DNA from: Clostridiaceae bacterium | GTDB lineage: Bacteria > Bacillota_A > Clostridia > Clostridiales > Clostridiaceae | DNA: 64,000 nucleotides | Assembly: GCA_029256485.1 (NCBI GenBank) | Contig: JAQSXU010000004.1 | Location: forward strand, 1 to 64,000 | Direction: 5' to 3' | Shown here: piece after piece, positions 40,756 through 48,756 of the stretch | Position numbering within the stretch: the first letter of the stretch is position 1 | Layout of the letters: the number at the start of each line of letters is the position of its first letter | The notes under the pieces: model-generated | What the model saw: the letters and a program-made list of their open reading frames with translations, nothing else | What the model was told of the DNA's origin: nothing | Database searches by the model: none | Translations under genes and position numbers: made by a program

Positions 40756-42147
40756 TTACTTCATTGTTTGATATAATTGGCCAGCTACTATTATTAATTT
40801 ATTTGATATATCATTTCTTAGATACTTTAAATCAAGGTCTTTTATCCTAATTCTATCAAGAGCATCACAGTCTTTAAATATCTTATATAAGCTAACAGCT
40901 TTTTCTTTATCAATGATATTTTTATCATCTAAAATGCTTTTGATACCAATATTATCGTCTATGCAGTGATTTAATATAATGGCATATAAAATGCTTTTAT
41001 CTTTTTTATCCAATTCCATATTTTTATCTAATTTTAAGTTTTTTATTTTGCTTACACTTTTTCTACCATGTATATTATCATCTCTATCATTATTTCTTCC
41101 TATATCATGCCAAGCTCCTGCACAAGCAAGTATATTCATATCAGCGTAGTCTAATTTCATGAAATAGCTATATATTACTGTTAGGAAGGTAACTCTTTTG
41201 GCATGAAGTATTCCATGAGGTTCATTAGCGTATAATTCAGGGCTATTTGTTATAGTATAATTTTTGTACTTCCAAAATTCTAAGTACTTATCGAATTCTT
41301 TACTATCTATTAAGTCTTTTAATGAGTATGAATTAATAATTTGAGGAGAAATAATGTGCTCAGGAAATACTAAAACTTCACTTTCAGGTTCTTCAATATA
41401 ATCAATTATATTGTTAATTGATACTGTGGCTTTGTATATTACTGACTTTTCGGTACTAAATCTAACTGCAAAGGTAATGGCAGTATTTATATTTGTTGTC
41501 CACGAAAATGCTTTATCTATGGGGGATGATTCGCTTGCCATACCTCTATAGATTATAACATTACCATTTTCATCAAGAGGCAAATTATTAATTAACATTT
41601 CATTAGTTAACATATTTCTATCTAATTTACTTTGAAATATTTTTCTAATGATGTTTTCTGGAATATCTTTAAATCCATAATCACTACTTGTGTAAAGCAT
41701 TAGAAAAATATCATATAGCATATTATTGGGGAGTTCATTTATCTTTTCTTGAAATAAAGCAAAATTAAATTGTGGTGTTACAAGAGAAAAATAGCTGAGA
41801 TATTCTTTTTTCTCCCAATATTCCTGTAAAAATTTATTTCTTACATCTAAAGTTTCCTTAATCTTCAAAAATTCGAAAATATCTTCAATATCACCTTTAG
41901 ACAAATGTATTGAAATTTGACAATGACCTTCTATATACCAAAATGGATATATTGAATTTAAACAATAATATATATTGTCTGGGTTAAGCTTCTGATTATC
42001 AAAACTTTGTTTTATTTCTTCATAAGTAAGATTGCCAAGACCAGGGAATATATCTACTACTGAATCGTAATTGTCTTTATCTATTTTAATTAATTCATTA
42101 AAGCTAATTTGTGCTTTTGCATTTTTAAATACATCTTGAATGTTCAT
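40756..42147 (-). CDS. ADP-ribosyltransferase-like / HD-domain fusion protein
   Basis: 463 residues. Residues about 190-270 show an R-S-E-type ART signature: VIIYRGM with Arg 201, AFSWTTNINTAITFA with the Ser at 215, and EEPESEVLVFPEH with ExE at 255-257. Residues about 315-463 form an HD domain: HAKRV, AGAWHDIGRNNDRDD, LNHC and DCDALDRIR. ART domains transfer ADP-ribose from NAD+; HD domains hydrolyse phosphoesters or nucleotides. The N-terminal 180 residues are helical and unassigned. It has a TTTACA/TGTGG promoter and a terminator. Toxin, defence or counter-defence roles are possible; activity is unproven. A macro-domain gene lies 1.4 kb away. Confidence 0.72.
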   Translation of the reverse strand: MNIQDVFKNAKAQISFNELIKIDKDNYDSVVDIFPGLGNLTYEEIKQSFDNQKLNPDNIYYCLNSIYPFWYIEGHCQISIHLSKGDIEDIFEFLKIKETLDVRNKFLQEYWEKKEYLSYFSLVTPQFNFALFQEKINELPNNMLYDIFLMLYTSSDYGFKDIPENIIRKIFQSKLDRNMLTNEMLINNLPLDENGNVIIYRGMASESSPIDKAFSWTTNINTAITFAVRFSTEKSVIYKATVSINNIIDYIEEPESEVLVFPEHIISPQIINSYSLKDLIDSKEFDKYLEFWKYKNYTITNSPELYANEPHGILHAKRVTFLTVIYSYFMKLDYADMNILACAGAWHDIGRNNDRDDNIHGRKSVSKIKNLKLDKNMELDKKDKSILYAIILNHCIDDNIGIKSILDDKNIIDKEKAVSLYKIFKDCDALDRIRIKDLDLKYLRNDISNKLIIVAGQLYQTMK

Positions 42148-42187
42148 AAAGTCTCCTAATAATAACTAAATTAATTTCTGTAATTAT

Positions 42188-42216
42188 ATTATACCACAAT
42201 AAAAATAATTTGTAAA
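42188..42216 (-). promoter_or_regulatory. TTTACA / TGTGG-TATAAT promoter (ART-HD gene)
   Basis: Minus strand TTTACA (42211-42216), 17 bp, TATAAT (42188-42193), extended TGTGG. Confidence 0.8.
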
Positions 42217-42235
42217 TCTAAAATGTAAAATATAA

Positions 42236-42264
42236 TTGACAAATTACTTAAAAAATGATATTAT
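42236..42264 (+). promoter_or_regulatory. Promoter of the 42294 gene run
   Basis: TTGACA (42236-42241), 17 bp, TATTAT (42259-42264); divergent from the ART-HD promoter. Confidence 0.72.
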
Positions 42265-42293
42265 AAGAATATAGAGAAGTAGGAGGTTAAAAT

Positions 42294-42575
42294 ATGTTTG
42301 GATTTGGATTTATATTAGGAAATATATTTGCAACTATTACAATAATATTTTGTTCATTATTTAATTCTTTAATGAAGATTACATATAAGATATTGAGGGT
42401 ATTATTTAATTATTCTTTTAAACACTCTAAAGCTATATTAAATCATGATAATAATATAAAAAATGATTATAGTAGAGAAGAATTTGAAATTATTAAAATT
42501 AATCAAAGCAATGAGGCGAATAAGAATAATGAAAGAATAAGAAGAACGAGTAGAATTAATGAAATAAATGATTGA
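42294..42575 (+). CDS. Small membrane protein
   Basis: 93 residues. The N-terminal 45 residues are hydrophobic (MFGFGFILGNIFATITIIFC) and probably span the membrane once or twice; the rest is polar and basic. AGGAGG RBS. No family recognised. Confidence 0.7.
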   Translation: MFGFGFILGNIFATITIIFCSLFNSLMKITYKILRVLFNYSFKHSKAILNHDNNIKNDYSREEFEIIKINQSNEANKNNERIRRTSRINEIND

Positions 42576-42637
42576 TAAAAAACGGACATTAGAATTTAGT
42601 TGTGACATCAAATTAATATTTAATGAGGTAGGTGATT

Positions 42638-42895
42638 ATGGGAATGGATAGACTTTATGGCGGTCTGATTATTGTAGAAAACCAACATGGAAATGTTGTG
42701 AAATGCACTAAAAGAATATTTGGATTCTGCAAAGACGCAAAGAATGAGGCGATAATGGATTTAAAAGAGTCAATGAAAAGACATGGAGTAGATTTTTCCG
42801 ATTCTTGGATATTCACTGCCAGAAGGTATAATGCTACATTTTCAGATGTAAGTGATGATGAAATTTATTTTTTTTGTAAAGCTGAACCACAATAA
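42638..42895 (+). CDS. Hypothetical protein
   Basis: 85 residues from ATG 42638 (AGGTAGG upstream; GTG 42632 also in frame). Begins MGMDRLYGGLIIVENQHGNV and has SWIFTARRYNATF. Small alpha/beta protein of unknown function. Confidence 0.68.
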   Translation: MGMDRLYGGLIIVENQHGNVVKCTKRIFGFCKDAKNEAIMDLKESMKRHGVDFSDSWIFTARRYNATFSDVSDDEIYFFCKAEPQ

Positions 42896-42911
42896 ACGGA
42901 GGATAATTAAA

Positions 42912-43223
42912 TTGGAATTAAATACAAATGAAAGCAAGCCAAAAGATATTGTTTACACATTAAATGATTCGGAATTTAATGGAATATCTGAATTCGATAT
43001 AAAAGATATGATTAAAGAAATCAAAGTAAAATTAGATTGTAATATTTCCATATATTCTTCCGAAATAGCAAAACTACTTTCAAGTAATGAAGAAATTAAG
43101 CTTATAGCAAGAAAATATGATAGTGAAAATCATGAAGAAGTTAAATTTGGAATAATACCTAAAGATATTATTGAAAACAATATCACTATATTATTAATGA
43201 GTAAAATGGAAAGAGAAATTTAA
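42912..43223 (+). CDS. Hypothetical protein
   Basis: 103 residues from TTG 42912, 9 nt after GGAGG; the longer frame back to 42852 would overlap the preceding gene without an RBS. Acidic, alpha/beta (IVYTLNDSEFNGISEFDIKD). No family. Confidence 0.7.
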   Translation: MELNTNESKPKDIVYTLNDSEFNGISEFDIKDMIKEIKVKLDCNISIYSSEIAKLLSSNEEIKLIARKYDSENHEEVKFGIIPKDIIENNITILLMSKMEREI

Positions 43224-43241
43224 GTATTATGAGGCAAATAC

Positions 43242-43424
43242 ATGAAAGTTGAAGAGTTAATTGACATAATATTTGATAAAATAATTATATATAAAACAAA
43301 TAATGAAGAGTTTGAAGATATTTACAAAGGAGACAAGAATAATATACCAATAAAGATATTAGAAATGAAAGTAAGAAGCATTGGAGCATCAAAAAAAGGA
43401 GTTATAGATATACAGGTGTTTTAA
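43242..43424 (+). CDS. Small hypothetical protein
   Basis: 60 residues (MKVEELIDIIFDKIIIYKTN). The RBS is only a weak GAGG. It follows the previous gene after 18 bp and precedes a terminator. Function unknown. Confidence 0.62.
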   Translation: MKVEELIDIIFDKIIIYKTNNEEFEDIYKGDKNNIPIKILEMKVRSIGASKKGVIDIQVF

Positions 43425-43468
43425 CTTTCAATAATTAAATTCTTATACCATATGTGAATATAATATAC

Positions 43469-43502
43469 AAGCAGAGTCTTTAATGATTCTGCTTATTTTT
43501 TT
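43469..43502 (+). terminator. Terminator
   Basis: AAGCAGAGTC / GATTCTGCTT imperfect stem followed by TATTTTTTT. Confidence 0.8.
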
Positions 43503-43568
43503 AAGACTTGCAAACTATAATATAAAAAATATAAAAAAGGTAAATAACATTTATATAAGGAGGATAAA

Positions 43569-44486
43569 ATGAAAACTTTAGAATGTTCAAGCAAAGGTGA
43601 TAAAAGATTTTCAGCATTTTACGCTAAAGTTAAAGTGTTTGATAAATTTGATAGTATAGAAAATCATTATCAATTATCTAAAAGATTTAAAGATAGTAAT
43701 GGAAATATTATCGTGCCTTTAACATGGAAAGATTCCAAGGGGAAAACGCCAGTTTGTTTTGTTGTTAATGATATAAAATTTGAAACTAAATATCTTTCAA
43801 GTTTTTATGCGTTATTATGGGCAAAGTATCTTGATTCAATGCCTTCTCTTGTTAAATATGCTTCAGAGTTTGACGACTTTAAAGATATGTTTAGTGGTAA
43901 AAGCATAAACTCACAAGCTAATGTGATAAAAAAATATGTTAAAGAGGGAAGAGTTTCTTTAATGAAAGAGTGTAATGAGTTTATAAAGTTATTAAGCAAA
44001 CAAGATTATGTAAAAGAGGAAGTAGGGGATTTATTAAAAGCTAATGCTGATATTAAAGGTCATCAAACAAACGGTCTTGGATTAATGGGTGCAGGATTGG
44101 CTTTACAGATAAGAAATACATACCCACATGTATTTTTCGAATATCAAAAATTATGTAAAAGCATAAGCCCTAATCTTTTATTTGGACAATGCCAGATAGT
44201 AGAGACAGAAGTAAATAGTAAAAAGTATATTGCTAATTTATTTGGTCAAATAGGTATAGGAGTAGGTAAGGGTTCTCCCGATAGTAAAGAAGAAAGAATG
44301 ATTGCTTTAAATAAAAGCCTGGTTTCATTAAAGGAATATGCTATGGCTAATAATTTATCTGTTGGACTACCATATCAGTTAGGATGTGGATTAGCAGGTG
44401 GAGATTGGAATGAAGTTCTTACTATAATAAAAAAGGTATTTAACGATTACCCAGTAACTATATATAAATTACCAGGAATTAAATAA
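43569..44486 (+). CDS. Macro-domain protein with an N-terminal accessory domain
   Basis: 305 residues. The C-terminal half (about 155-305) is a macro domain: NADIKGHQTNGLGLMGAGLA, LFGQIGIGVGKG and LPYQLGCGLAGGDW, as in ADP-ribose-binding or ADP-ribosyl-hydrolysing proteins of the OARD1/DarG type. The N-terminal half (KRFSAFYAKVKVFDKFDSIE, HYQLSKRF, TWKDSKGK) resembles a domain I have seen with NAD-linked phage proteins but cannot name. AGGAGG RBS. The RlaP-type gene follows after 17 bp. It may remove ADP-ribose from nucleic acid or protein; the ART-like gene 1.4 kb upstream is a candidate counterpart. Confidence 0.85.
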   Translation: MKTLECSSKGDKRFSAFYAKVKVFDKFDSIENHYQLSKRFKDSNGNIIVPLTWKDSKGKTPVCFVVNDIKFETKYLSSFYALLWAKYLDSMPSLVKYASEFDDFKDMFSGKSINSQANVIKKYVKEGRVSLMKECNEFIKLLSKQDYVKEEVGDLLKANADIKGHQTNGLGLMGAGLALQIRNTYPHVFFEYQKLCKSISPNLLFGQCQIVETEVNSKKYIANLFGQIGIGVGKGSPDSKEERMIALNKSLVSLKEYAMANNLSVGLPYQLGCGLAGGDWNEVLTIIKKVFNDYPVTIYKLPGIK

Positions 44487-44503
44487 AGGGAGACATATCA
44501 ATT

Positions 44504-45586
44504 ATGATAGATAAAATATTTAAAACAAGAAAAGAATTTGAGGATTTATTAATAACGTCTGATTATGATTTTTTAAGAGATAAAGAAAATTTTCCTTTAG
44601 GCTTAATGTATTTGTGCTTAGGTGGTAGCTATGCCTACGATACGAATAAGATTGAATTAAGAGATGGAGAAAAACCTTCCGATGTAGATTTTCGAGGAAT
44701 TAGTTTTAATCCTAAGTCAAATTTACTTTTTCTTAAAGACAATCAAAAAGAACAAGTGGTAGATGTTGAAACAGATACAACTATCTACTATTTCAACAAA
44801 TATGCAGAGTTACTGTACAATGCTAATCCAACTATACTTGATTTGATGGGTGTTTCAAATGAGAAAATTTTTTTAGAAACGCCAGAAAGTAAGCTATTAA
44901 GAGACAATATCGACATATTTTTAACTAAAAAGGTTATTTTCACTTTTGGAAAATATGCAGAAAGTCAGTTTCACCTGATTCAAAAAGCTCTTAATAAGAA
45001 CAATATATCGCAATTTGCCAAAGAAGAAAGAATGCTTGAATCTGTAATGAAAACATTAAAAGACACAATGAATAAAGCAAGCCAAAAACTTAAAATAGGT
45101 GAAGATATTAAGCTATATATTGATAAATCATTACGGGATGACATTCAAAATGAAGTATTTGTTGATGCAAATTTTACTAAGTATCCTTTAAAAGATTTAG
45201 AAGCTTTGTTAAGTTCAGCTAATTGTGTTGTAAATAGATATAATAAAATAGGGAATAAAAAGAAAAATGAAAAGAAAAATGAAGATGATTTGTTTAAACC
45301 CTCTATGTATATAATCAAATTGATTAAAATGTGTACTGAAATATTATATGGGAAAGGTATTATTACATCCAGAAAAGAATCTGGTGATTTTGAATTTTTA
45401 ACTGATATTAGAAGCGAAAAATATGCTATTACGGATATTTTTAAATTTTATGAAGACTTAGTTAAAGAAATGAATTATGCCTTTGATAATTCGTCTTTAA
45501 GAGATGATATAGATACAGATAAGGCTAAAAATTTAATAATGCTAATAAATGAAATGACAGTAGATAGATATAGATACAATGATTAA
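44504..45586 (+). CDS. RlaP-type pol-beta nucleotidyltransferase
   Basis: 360 residues. The nucleotidyltransferase core has CLGGSYAYDTNK (GGSYAY at 40-45) and DVDFRG with Asp 60 and Asp 62, matching the GS...DxD signature of the RNA-ligase-associated pol-beta family. A later block YFNKYAELLYNANPTILDLM is also typical of that family. RlaP proteins occur beside RNA ligases; their reaction is not established. The operonic partner is the macro-domain gene and both RNA ligases are on the same element. GGGAG RBS. Confidence 0.82.
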   Translation: MIDKIFKTRKEFEDLLITSDYDFLRDKENFPLGLMYLCLGGSYAYDTNKIELRDGEKPSDVDFRGISFNPKSNLLFLKDNQKEQVVDVETDTTIYYFNKYAELLYNANPTILDLMGVSNEKIFLETPESKLLRDNIDIFLTKKVIFTFGKYAESQFHLIQKALNKNNISQFAKEERMLESVMKTLKDTMNKASQKLKIGEDIKLYIDKSLRDDIQNEVFVDANFTKYPLKDLEALLSSANCVVNRYNKIGNKKKNEKKNEDDLFKPSMYIIKLIKMCTEILYGKGIITSRKESGDFEFLTDIRSEKYAITDIFKFYEDLVKEMNYAFDNSSLRDDIDTDKAKNLIMLINEMTVDRYRYND

Positions 45587-45684
45587 ACAGTCTTTAGAAT
45601 GTAAGCAAAATAAACTAAAAAATAAAAAAGCATAAGGTGATAAACCTAACGGGTTTTGTTTTGGAGTGTATCAACGAAAATATT

Positions 45685-45870
45685 AACTGAATTTACACAA
45701 GAAATCACAGGTATAAAAAAGCTTGTGATTTCTTTATATTGCAATGCTTATAGAAGTATTATGTTATGAACTCAAGTATAATTCACATACAAAATCGCAC
45801 TGTTAATAAATATATTAACGCTGTGAATTATCTTGTGAATTTGCATGTGAATTATATCTATTGTTATGAT
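45685..45870. repeat. Array A of about 12-bp TCACA repeats
   Basis: Plus-strand units AATTTACACAAG and AAATCACAGGTA (about 45690-45713), then AATTCACATACA and AAATCGCACTGT (about 45781-45804), an AT-rich centre GTTAATAAATATATTAAC, and three inverted units AATTCACATGCA, AATTCACAAGAT, AATTCACAGCGT read on the minus strand (about 45820-45855). Consensus AAWTCACANNNN in 12-bp register. The 45699-45736 inverted pair could also act as a terminator. The region 45587-45980 holds no gene. Confidence 0.8.
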
Positions 45871-45980
45871 ACAATTACACAAAGTATATAATATAAAAAC
45901 TTAGATAAGGAGTCTCTGATAGACACTTTAAGTAAAATATGCATCAAATATAACATTGATAAATATTGGAGGGTAAAAAA

Positions 45981-46223
45981 ATGATATTAACAGAAAAAGA
46001 AAAACAAGCGTTAAAACAGGCAAGAAGAATAAAAGCATTTAGAATTAGAAATAATGATAATGAAAAAACCTTTTCGGATATTTACTATCACATACAACAC
46101 GAAGTTAATCTTTATAAAAATAACGAAAAAAACAATCAATTAACTAAAAGTAGTGCAGAATCTGCAAAAGTATGGTTATTAAGATATTCAAAATTATTAA
46201 AACCGAATAAATCAATAATTTGA
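45981..46223 (+). CDS. Small basic helical protein beside the repeat arrays
   Basis: 80 residues from ATG 45981 (GGAGGG 7 nt upstream). Basic and helical (KEKQALKQARRIKAFRIRNN), consistent with a DNA-binding protein. It lies between arrays A and B, where partition or replication adaptor proteins are often found. No family recognised, so the role is inferred from place and charge only. Confidence 0.68.
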   Translation: MILTEKEKQALKQARRIKAFRIRNNDNEKTFSDIYYHIQHEVNLYKNNEKNNQLTKSSAESAKVWLLRYSKLLKPNKSII

Positions 46224-46246
46224 TTTACATAACAAAAATGATATGT

Positions 46247-46290
46247 AAAAGACTCACTCAAAATTATGTTTTTTGAGTGAGTCTTTTCTT
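46247..46290 (+). terminator. Terminator of the 45981 gene
   Basis: 17-bp stem AAAAGACTCACTCAAAA / TTTTGAGTGAGTCTTTT with T-rich tail. Confidence 0.9.
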
Positions 46291-46297
46291 CTGCTAT

Positions 46298-46405
46298 TCA
46301 TTGTTAATTCGGCTGTGAATTTGCTTGTGTTTTAAATCAATATTTTGACAAAAGCACCACAAAATTCACAACGGTTTTCACATCAATTTTCGTTATACAT
46401 TATAA
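46298..46405. repeat. Array B of about 12-bp TCACA repeats
   Basis: Minus-strand units AATTAACAATGA, AATTCACAGCCG, AAAACACAAGCA (46298-46333) face plus-strand units AATTCACAACGG, TTTTCACATCAA, TTTTCGTTATAC (about 46364-46399). The block TTCACAACGGTTTTCACA (46365-46382) recurs nearly unchanged at 47357-47374. Confidence 0.78.
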
Positions 46406-46504
46406 GTAAATAATTGATGCATATGATATAATGCAAATCAAAACAATGTAGTTCTATTTTGAACATTTTGGCAGGAATAAATTAAATTTAAAGGAGTGAA
46501 ATAA

Positions 46505-46684
46505 ATGTTTGATAAAGAAGCATGGGATAGAAATGAATGGATTGAAAGTAAGATAGTTCAAGAACATTTCAATATGACTTTTAGTGAGTGCTTTGAGAAG
46601 TTCGGATTTAATCGTGAAGTTGAATGGAATAAGTCACCTTTAAATGGGCAGAAAATTACAACATATTTTAGAAAGTATAAGTAG
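46505..46684 (+). CDS. Small hypothetical protein between repeat arrays
   Basis: 59 residues (MFDKEAWDRNEWIESKIVQE, HFNMTFSECFEKFGFNREV). AAAGGAG precedes ATG 46505; an extended -10 TGATATAAT lies near 46430. Acidic and aromatic, no motif. A terminator follows. Confidence 0.68.
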   Translation: MFDKEAWDRNEWIESKIVQEHFNMTFSECFEKFGFNREVEWNKSPLNGQKITTYFRKYK

Positions 46685-46699
46685 ATTAAAATAAACTTT

Positions 46700-46734
46700 A
46701 GCAGGGGACAGTACGTTTGTCCTCTGCATTTTTG
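46700..46734 (+). terminator. Terminator of the 46505 gene
   Basis: GCAGGGGACA / TGTCCTCTGC stem with ATTTTT tail. Confidence 0.85.
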
Positions 46735-46738
46735 ATAA

Positions 46739-47035
46739 AAATCACATACTAAATCACATAGGAAATCACAACGATAATAAGTTTATTCGCATCGTGAAAT
46801 CTATTGCGAAAATGCCTGTGATTTTTATTATTTTTTAATTTAAAAACGGCTGAAAGCATAGATAAATAAAGAAAAATCGCAGATGTGAAATTGTCTGCGA
46901 TTTTTACTGTGAAATTTAATGCTATTTTACTTTTTGCACCTCAAAAATGAACACGTTATGTTAAACCTTATGCTTTTTTATTTTAACAAGTTGTTGTCCA
47001 TTTAAAATTCACACATAAAATTACATGCTAAAACG
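46739..47035. repeat. Array C of about 12-bp TCACA repeats
   Basis: Three plus-strand direct units AAATCACATACT, AAATCACATAGG, AAATCACAACGA from about 46740 face, across an AT-rich centre, three minus-strand units AAATCACAGGCA, TTTTCGCAATAG, ATTTCACGATGC up to about 46825. A further set (AAAATCGCAGAT and inverted AAATCGCAGACA, ATTTCACATCTG) occupies about 46868-46920, and a weaker run AAATTCACACAT, AAAATTACATGC lies at about 47005-47030. No gene fits in this stretch. Confidence 0.8.
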
Positions 47036-47053
47036 CTGATTTACAAATTTAAT

Positions 47054-47227
47054 TTACTTAATTTTCACTCTGTAAATTTTTACATTATTAATAATTATGA
47101 AATCTAAAATAAGAAAAACTGTGTCTTCATGAACTAATCTATCCCCAGTTTGCCAATTTTCATCCTCTAATGAATCGGCTATAACTTCTTCCTCATTAAT
47201 ATCAAGAACTAATTTACATTTAGACAT
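47054..47227 (-). CDS. Small acidic protein within the repeat region
   Basis: 57 residues (MSKCKLVLDINEEEVIADSL, EDENWQTGDRLVHEDTVF) with AAAGGAGG 9 nt before ATG 47227. Compact strand-helix pattern. No family recognised; flanked by arrays C and D. Confidence 0.68.
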   Translation of the reverse strand: MSKCKLVLDINEEEVIADSLEDENWQTGDRLVHEDTVFLILDFIIINNVKIYRVKIK

Positions 47228-47337
47228 TTCTTTATTCCTCCTTTAGTTTGAATATAATATTCTCAGTATGTTCATTAATTAATGAACCCCTCAATTATAA
47301 ATTACTCTATATTATACATAAATTATTTAGAAAATAA

Positions 47338-47425
47338 CATCAGAATCACATGCAAAATCACAACGGTTTTCACAATGTTAATAAAATTATTAATAGCGAA
47401 AATATTCTTGTCATTTTTATTGAAT
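47338..47425. repeat. Array D of about 12-bp TCACA repeats
   Basis: Plus-strand units AATCACATGCA, AAATCACAACGG, TTTTCACAATGT followed by GTTAATAAAATTATTAATAG, the same kind of AT-rich centre as array A, and weaker inverted units to about 47425. Confidence 0.75.
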
Positions 47426-47464
47426 TTCTAATAAAATGACAAGAAATATAGCAATATTAGCAAA

Positions 47465-47492
47465 AAAAAGACTATAAGAATCATAGTCTTTT
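47465..47492 (-). terminator. Terminator of the 47533 gene
   Basis: AAAAGACTAT / ATAGTCTTTT stem with an A-run on the plus strand before it, i.e. a T-run after it on the minus strand. Confidence 0.85.
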
Positions 47493-47532
47493 ACTTGTGA
47501 TTATAACAAAATTTGTTGAGTTTGTACCTCAA

Positions 47533-47985
47533 TTACTCTGCTTTTTTATAATGCATTTTTCTTTTTAAAATATTTTCACCATAGGGGGTAATATCCTGTT
47601 GTCCAAGGGTTCTTAGCACAAACCTATAATAGAGTTCATCTTTAATCTGTTCAGCCATTGACATTTTTTTAGCAATTTCTTTTTCTCTTCTTGCTATCTC
47701 ATAATTTGAAATATCATTTCGAATATCTTCCAATTTTTCTTTTAAATTATGTACGTCATCCATACATGCCATATATAACGAAAATTGTTTAACTGATACA
47801 AAACCATGGTTTATAACAAAATTATGTTTTTCCTTTTCGGATGCATTTCTTTGAAGTAATTTACACCACTTTTCCAGAAATTCTATTTCCATGTCCAGTT
47901 TAATTGATTTTTCATCAATTTTTCTATCTTCAAAATCATTCGCCTTAATATTTGCTTTACTTAATGCTTCTGCCATTGTATTCAT
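47533..47985 (-). CDS. Hypothetical helical protein next to the repeat arrays
   Basis: 150 residues, AAAGGA RBS. Helical throughout with a charged coiled-coil-like middle (MDDVHNLKEKLEDIRNDISN) and a basic C-terminal part (YRFVLRTLGQQDITPYGENI, LKRKMHYKK) that could be a winged-helix or DNA-binding tail. Its place beside the 12-bp arrays makes it a candidate binding protein for them; no family was recognised. Confidence 0.72.
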   Translation of the reverse strand: MNTMAEALSKANIKANDFEDRKIDEKSIKLDMEIEFLEKWCKLLQRNASEKEKHNFVINHGFVSVKQFSLYMACMDDVHNLKEKLEDIRNDISNYEIARREKEIAKKMSMAEQIKDELYYRFVLRTLGQQDITPYGENILKRKMHYKKAE

Positions 47986-48147
47986 TTTAAGTTTCCTTTC
48001 GATTTTTATGTAATTAATTTGTTTATTAAAATAAACTCCTGTTTTAATAAAATATATAATATTATATGATGAAATTTTTATATTTACTATTTATACAAAT
48101 TGTAATAAATTGATATTGGCAAAAAAGACCTATAAAGTAAATTAAAA

Positions 48148-48176
48148 TTGACGAAATACGAGAAATATGGTATAAT
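48148..48176 (+). promoter_or_regulatory. Promoter of the 48.2-51.1 kb gene run
   Basis: TTGACG (48148-48153), 17 bp, TATAAT (48171-48176), with ATGG before the -10. Confidence 0.78.
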
Positions 48177-48222
48177 AATAAATAAAAACAGTAAATATAA
48201 AAACCGAATTGGAGATTAATTC

Positions 48223-48501
48223 ATGAAAATTTTAAAAACTATAGAAGATATTAAACAAATTAAATATGGTGATTACTTAGAAGGTAAAGAACATTATGGA
48301 CATACAATACGAACTGCTAAAGGCTTATTTCATAAAAAAAATATAAATGGTATTGCCGAAACAGTAGATATCCAAATGAATGATGAATTTGGAGGTGCAA
48401 GAGAAAATTATATTTCTTTAAAATTAGGAGAAATCAAAATACTTGAACCTGGAGATAAAGAATATGATAAAGCTTTCATAGAAAAAAATCTAAAAAAATA
48501 A
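48223..48501 (+). CDS. Hypothetical protein
   Basis: 92 residues (MKILKTIEDIKQIKYGDYLE). The RBS is a TTGGAG. A small beta-barrel-like pattern with LKLGEIKILEPGD. No family. Confidence 0.72.
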   Translation: MKILKTIEDIKQIKYGDYLEGKEHYGHTIRTAKGLFHKKNINGIAETVDIQMNDEFGGARENYISLKLGEIKILEPGDKEYDKAFIEKNLKK

Positions 48502-48517
48502 AGTAGGAGTATTATAT

Positions 48518-48733
48518 ATGAGAATCGAGTTAATAGGTAAACAGATTTTAATTGATAAAGCAAATAATCTCTGGGGCTTTTTAGTTGAAGAAAATGATAA
48601 GAATATTATTCTTGAAGATAAACATTATTCTTCCAGCATCTCATTAGCAATAGATGAAATATTAGAATTTAAAAATATTCCTAATACAATTAATGGTAAA
48701 AAAGTAAAGATTAATATTGAAATATTAGATTAA
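48518..48733 (+). CDS. Small hypothetical protein
   Basis: 71 residues (MRIELIGKQILIDKANNLWG), AGTAGGAG RBS, beta-rich, 16 bp after the preceding gene. No family recognised. Confidence 0.72.
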   Translation: MRIELIGKQILIDKANNLWGFLVEENDKNIILEDKHYSSSISLAIDEILEFKNIPNTINGKKVKINIEILD

Positions 48734-48756
48734 AACAAACAAAGGGAGGATACATA

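Noticed and set aside
40653..40850. Plus-strand 65-codon ORF
   Set aside because: It runs through a bidirectional terminator and is antisense to the HD domain; no RBS.
45685..47425. CRISPR array
   Set aside because: The repeats are only 12 bp, degenerate, without uniform unique spacers, and occur in both orientations; no cas genes are nearby.
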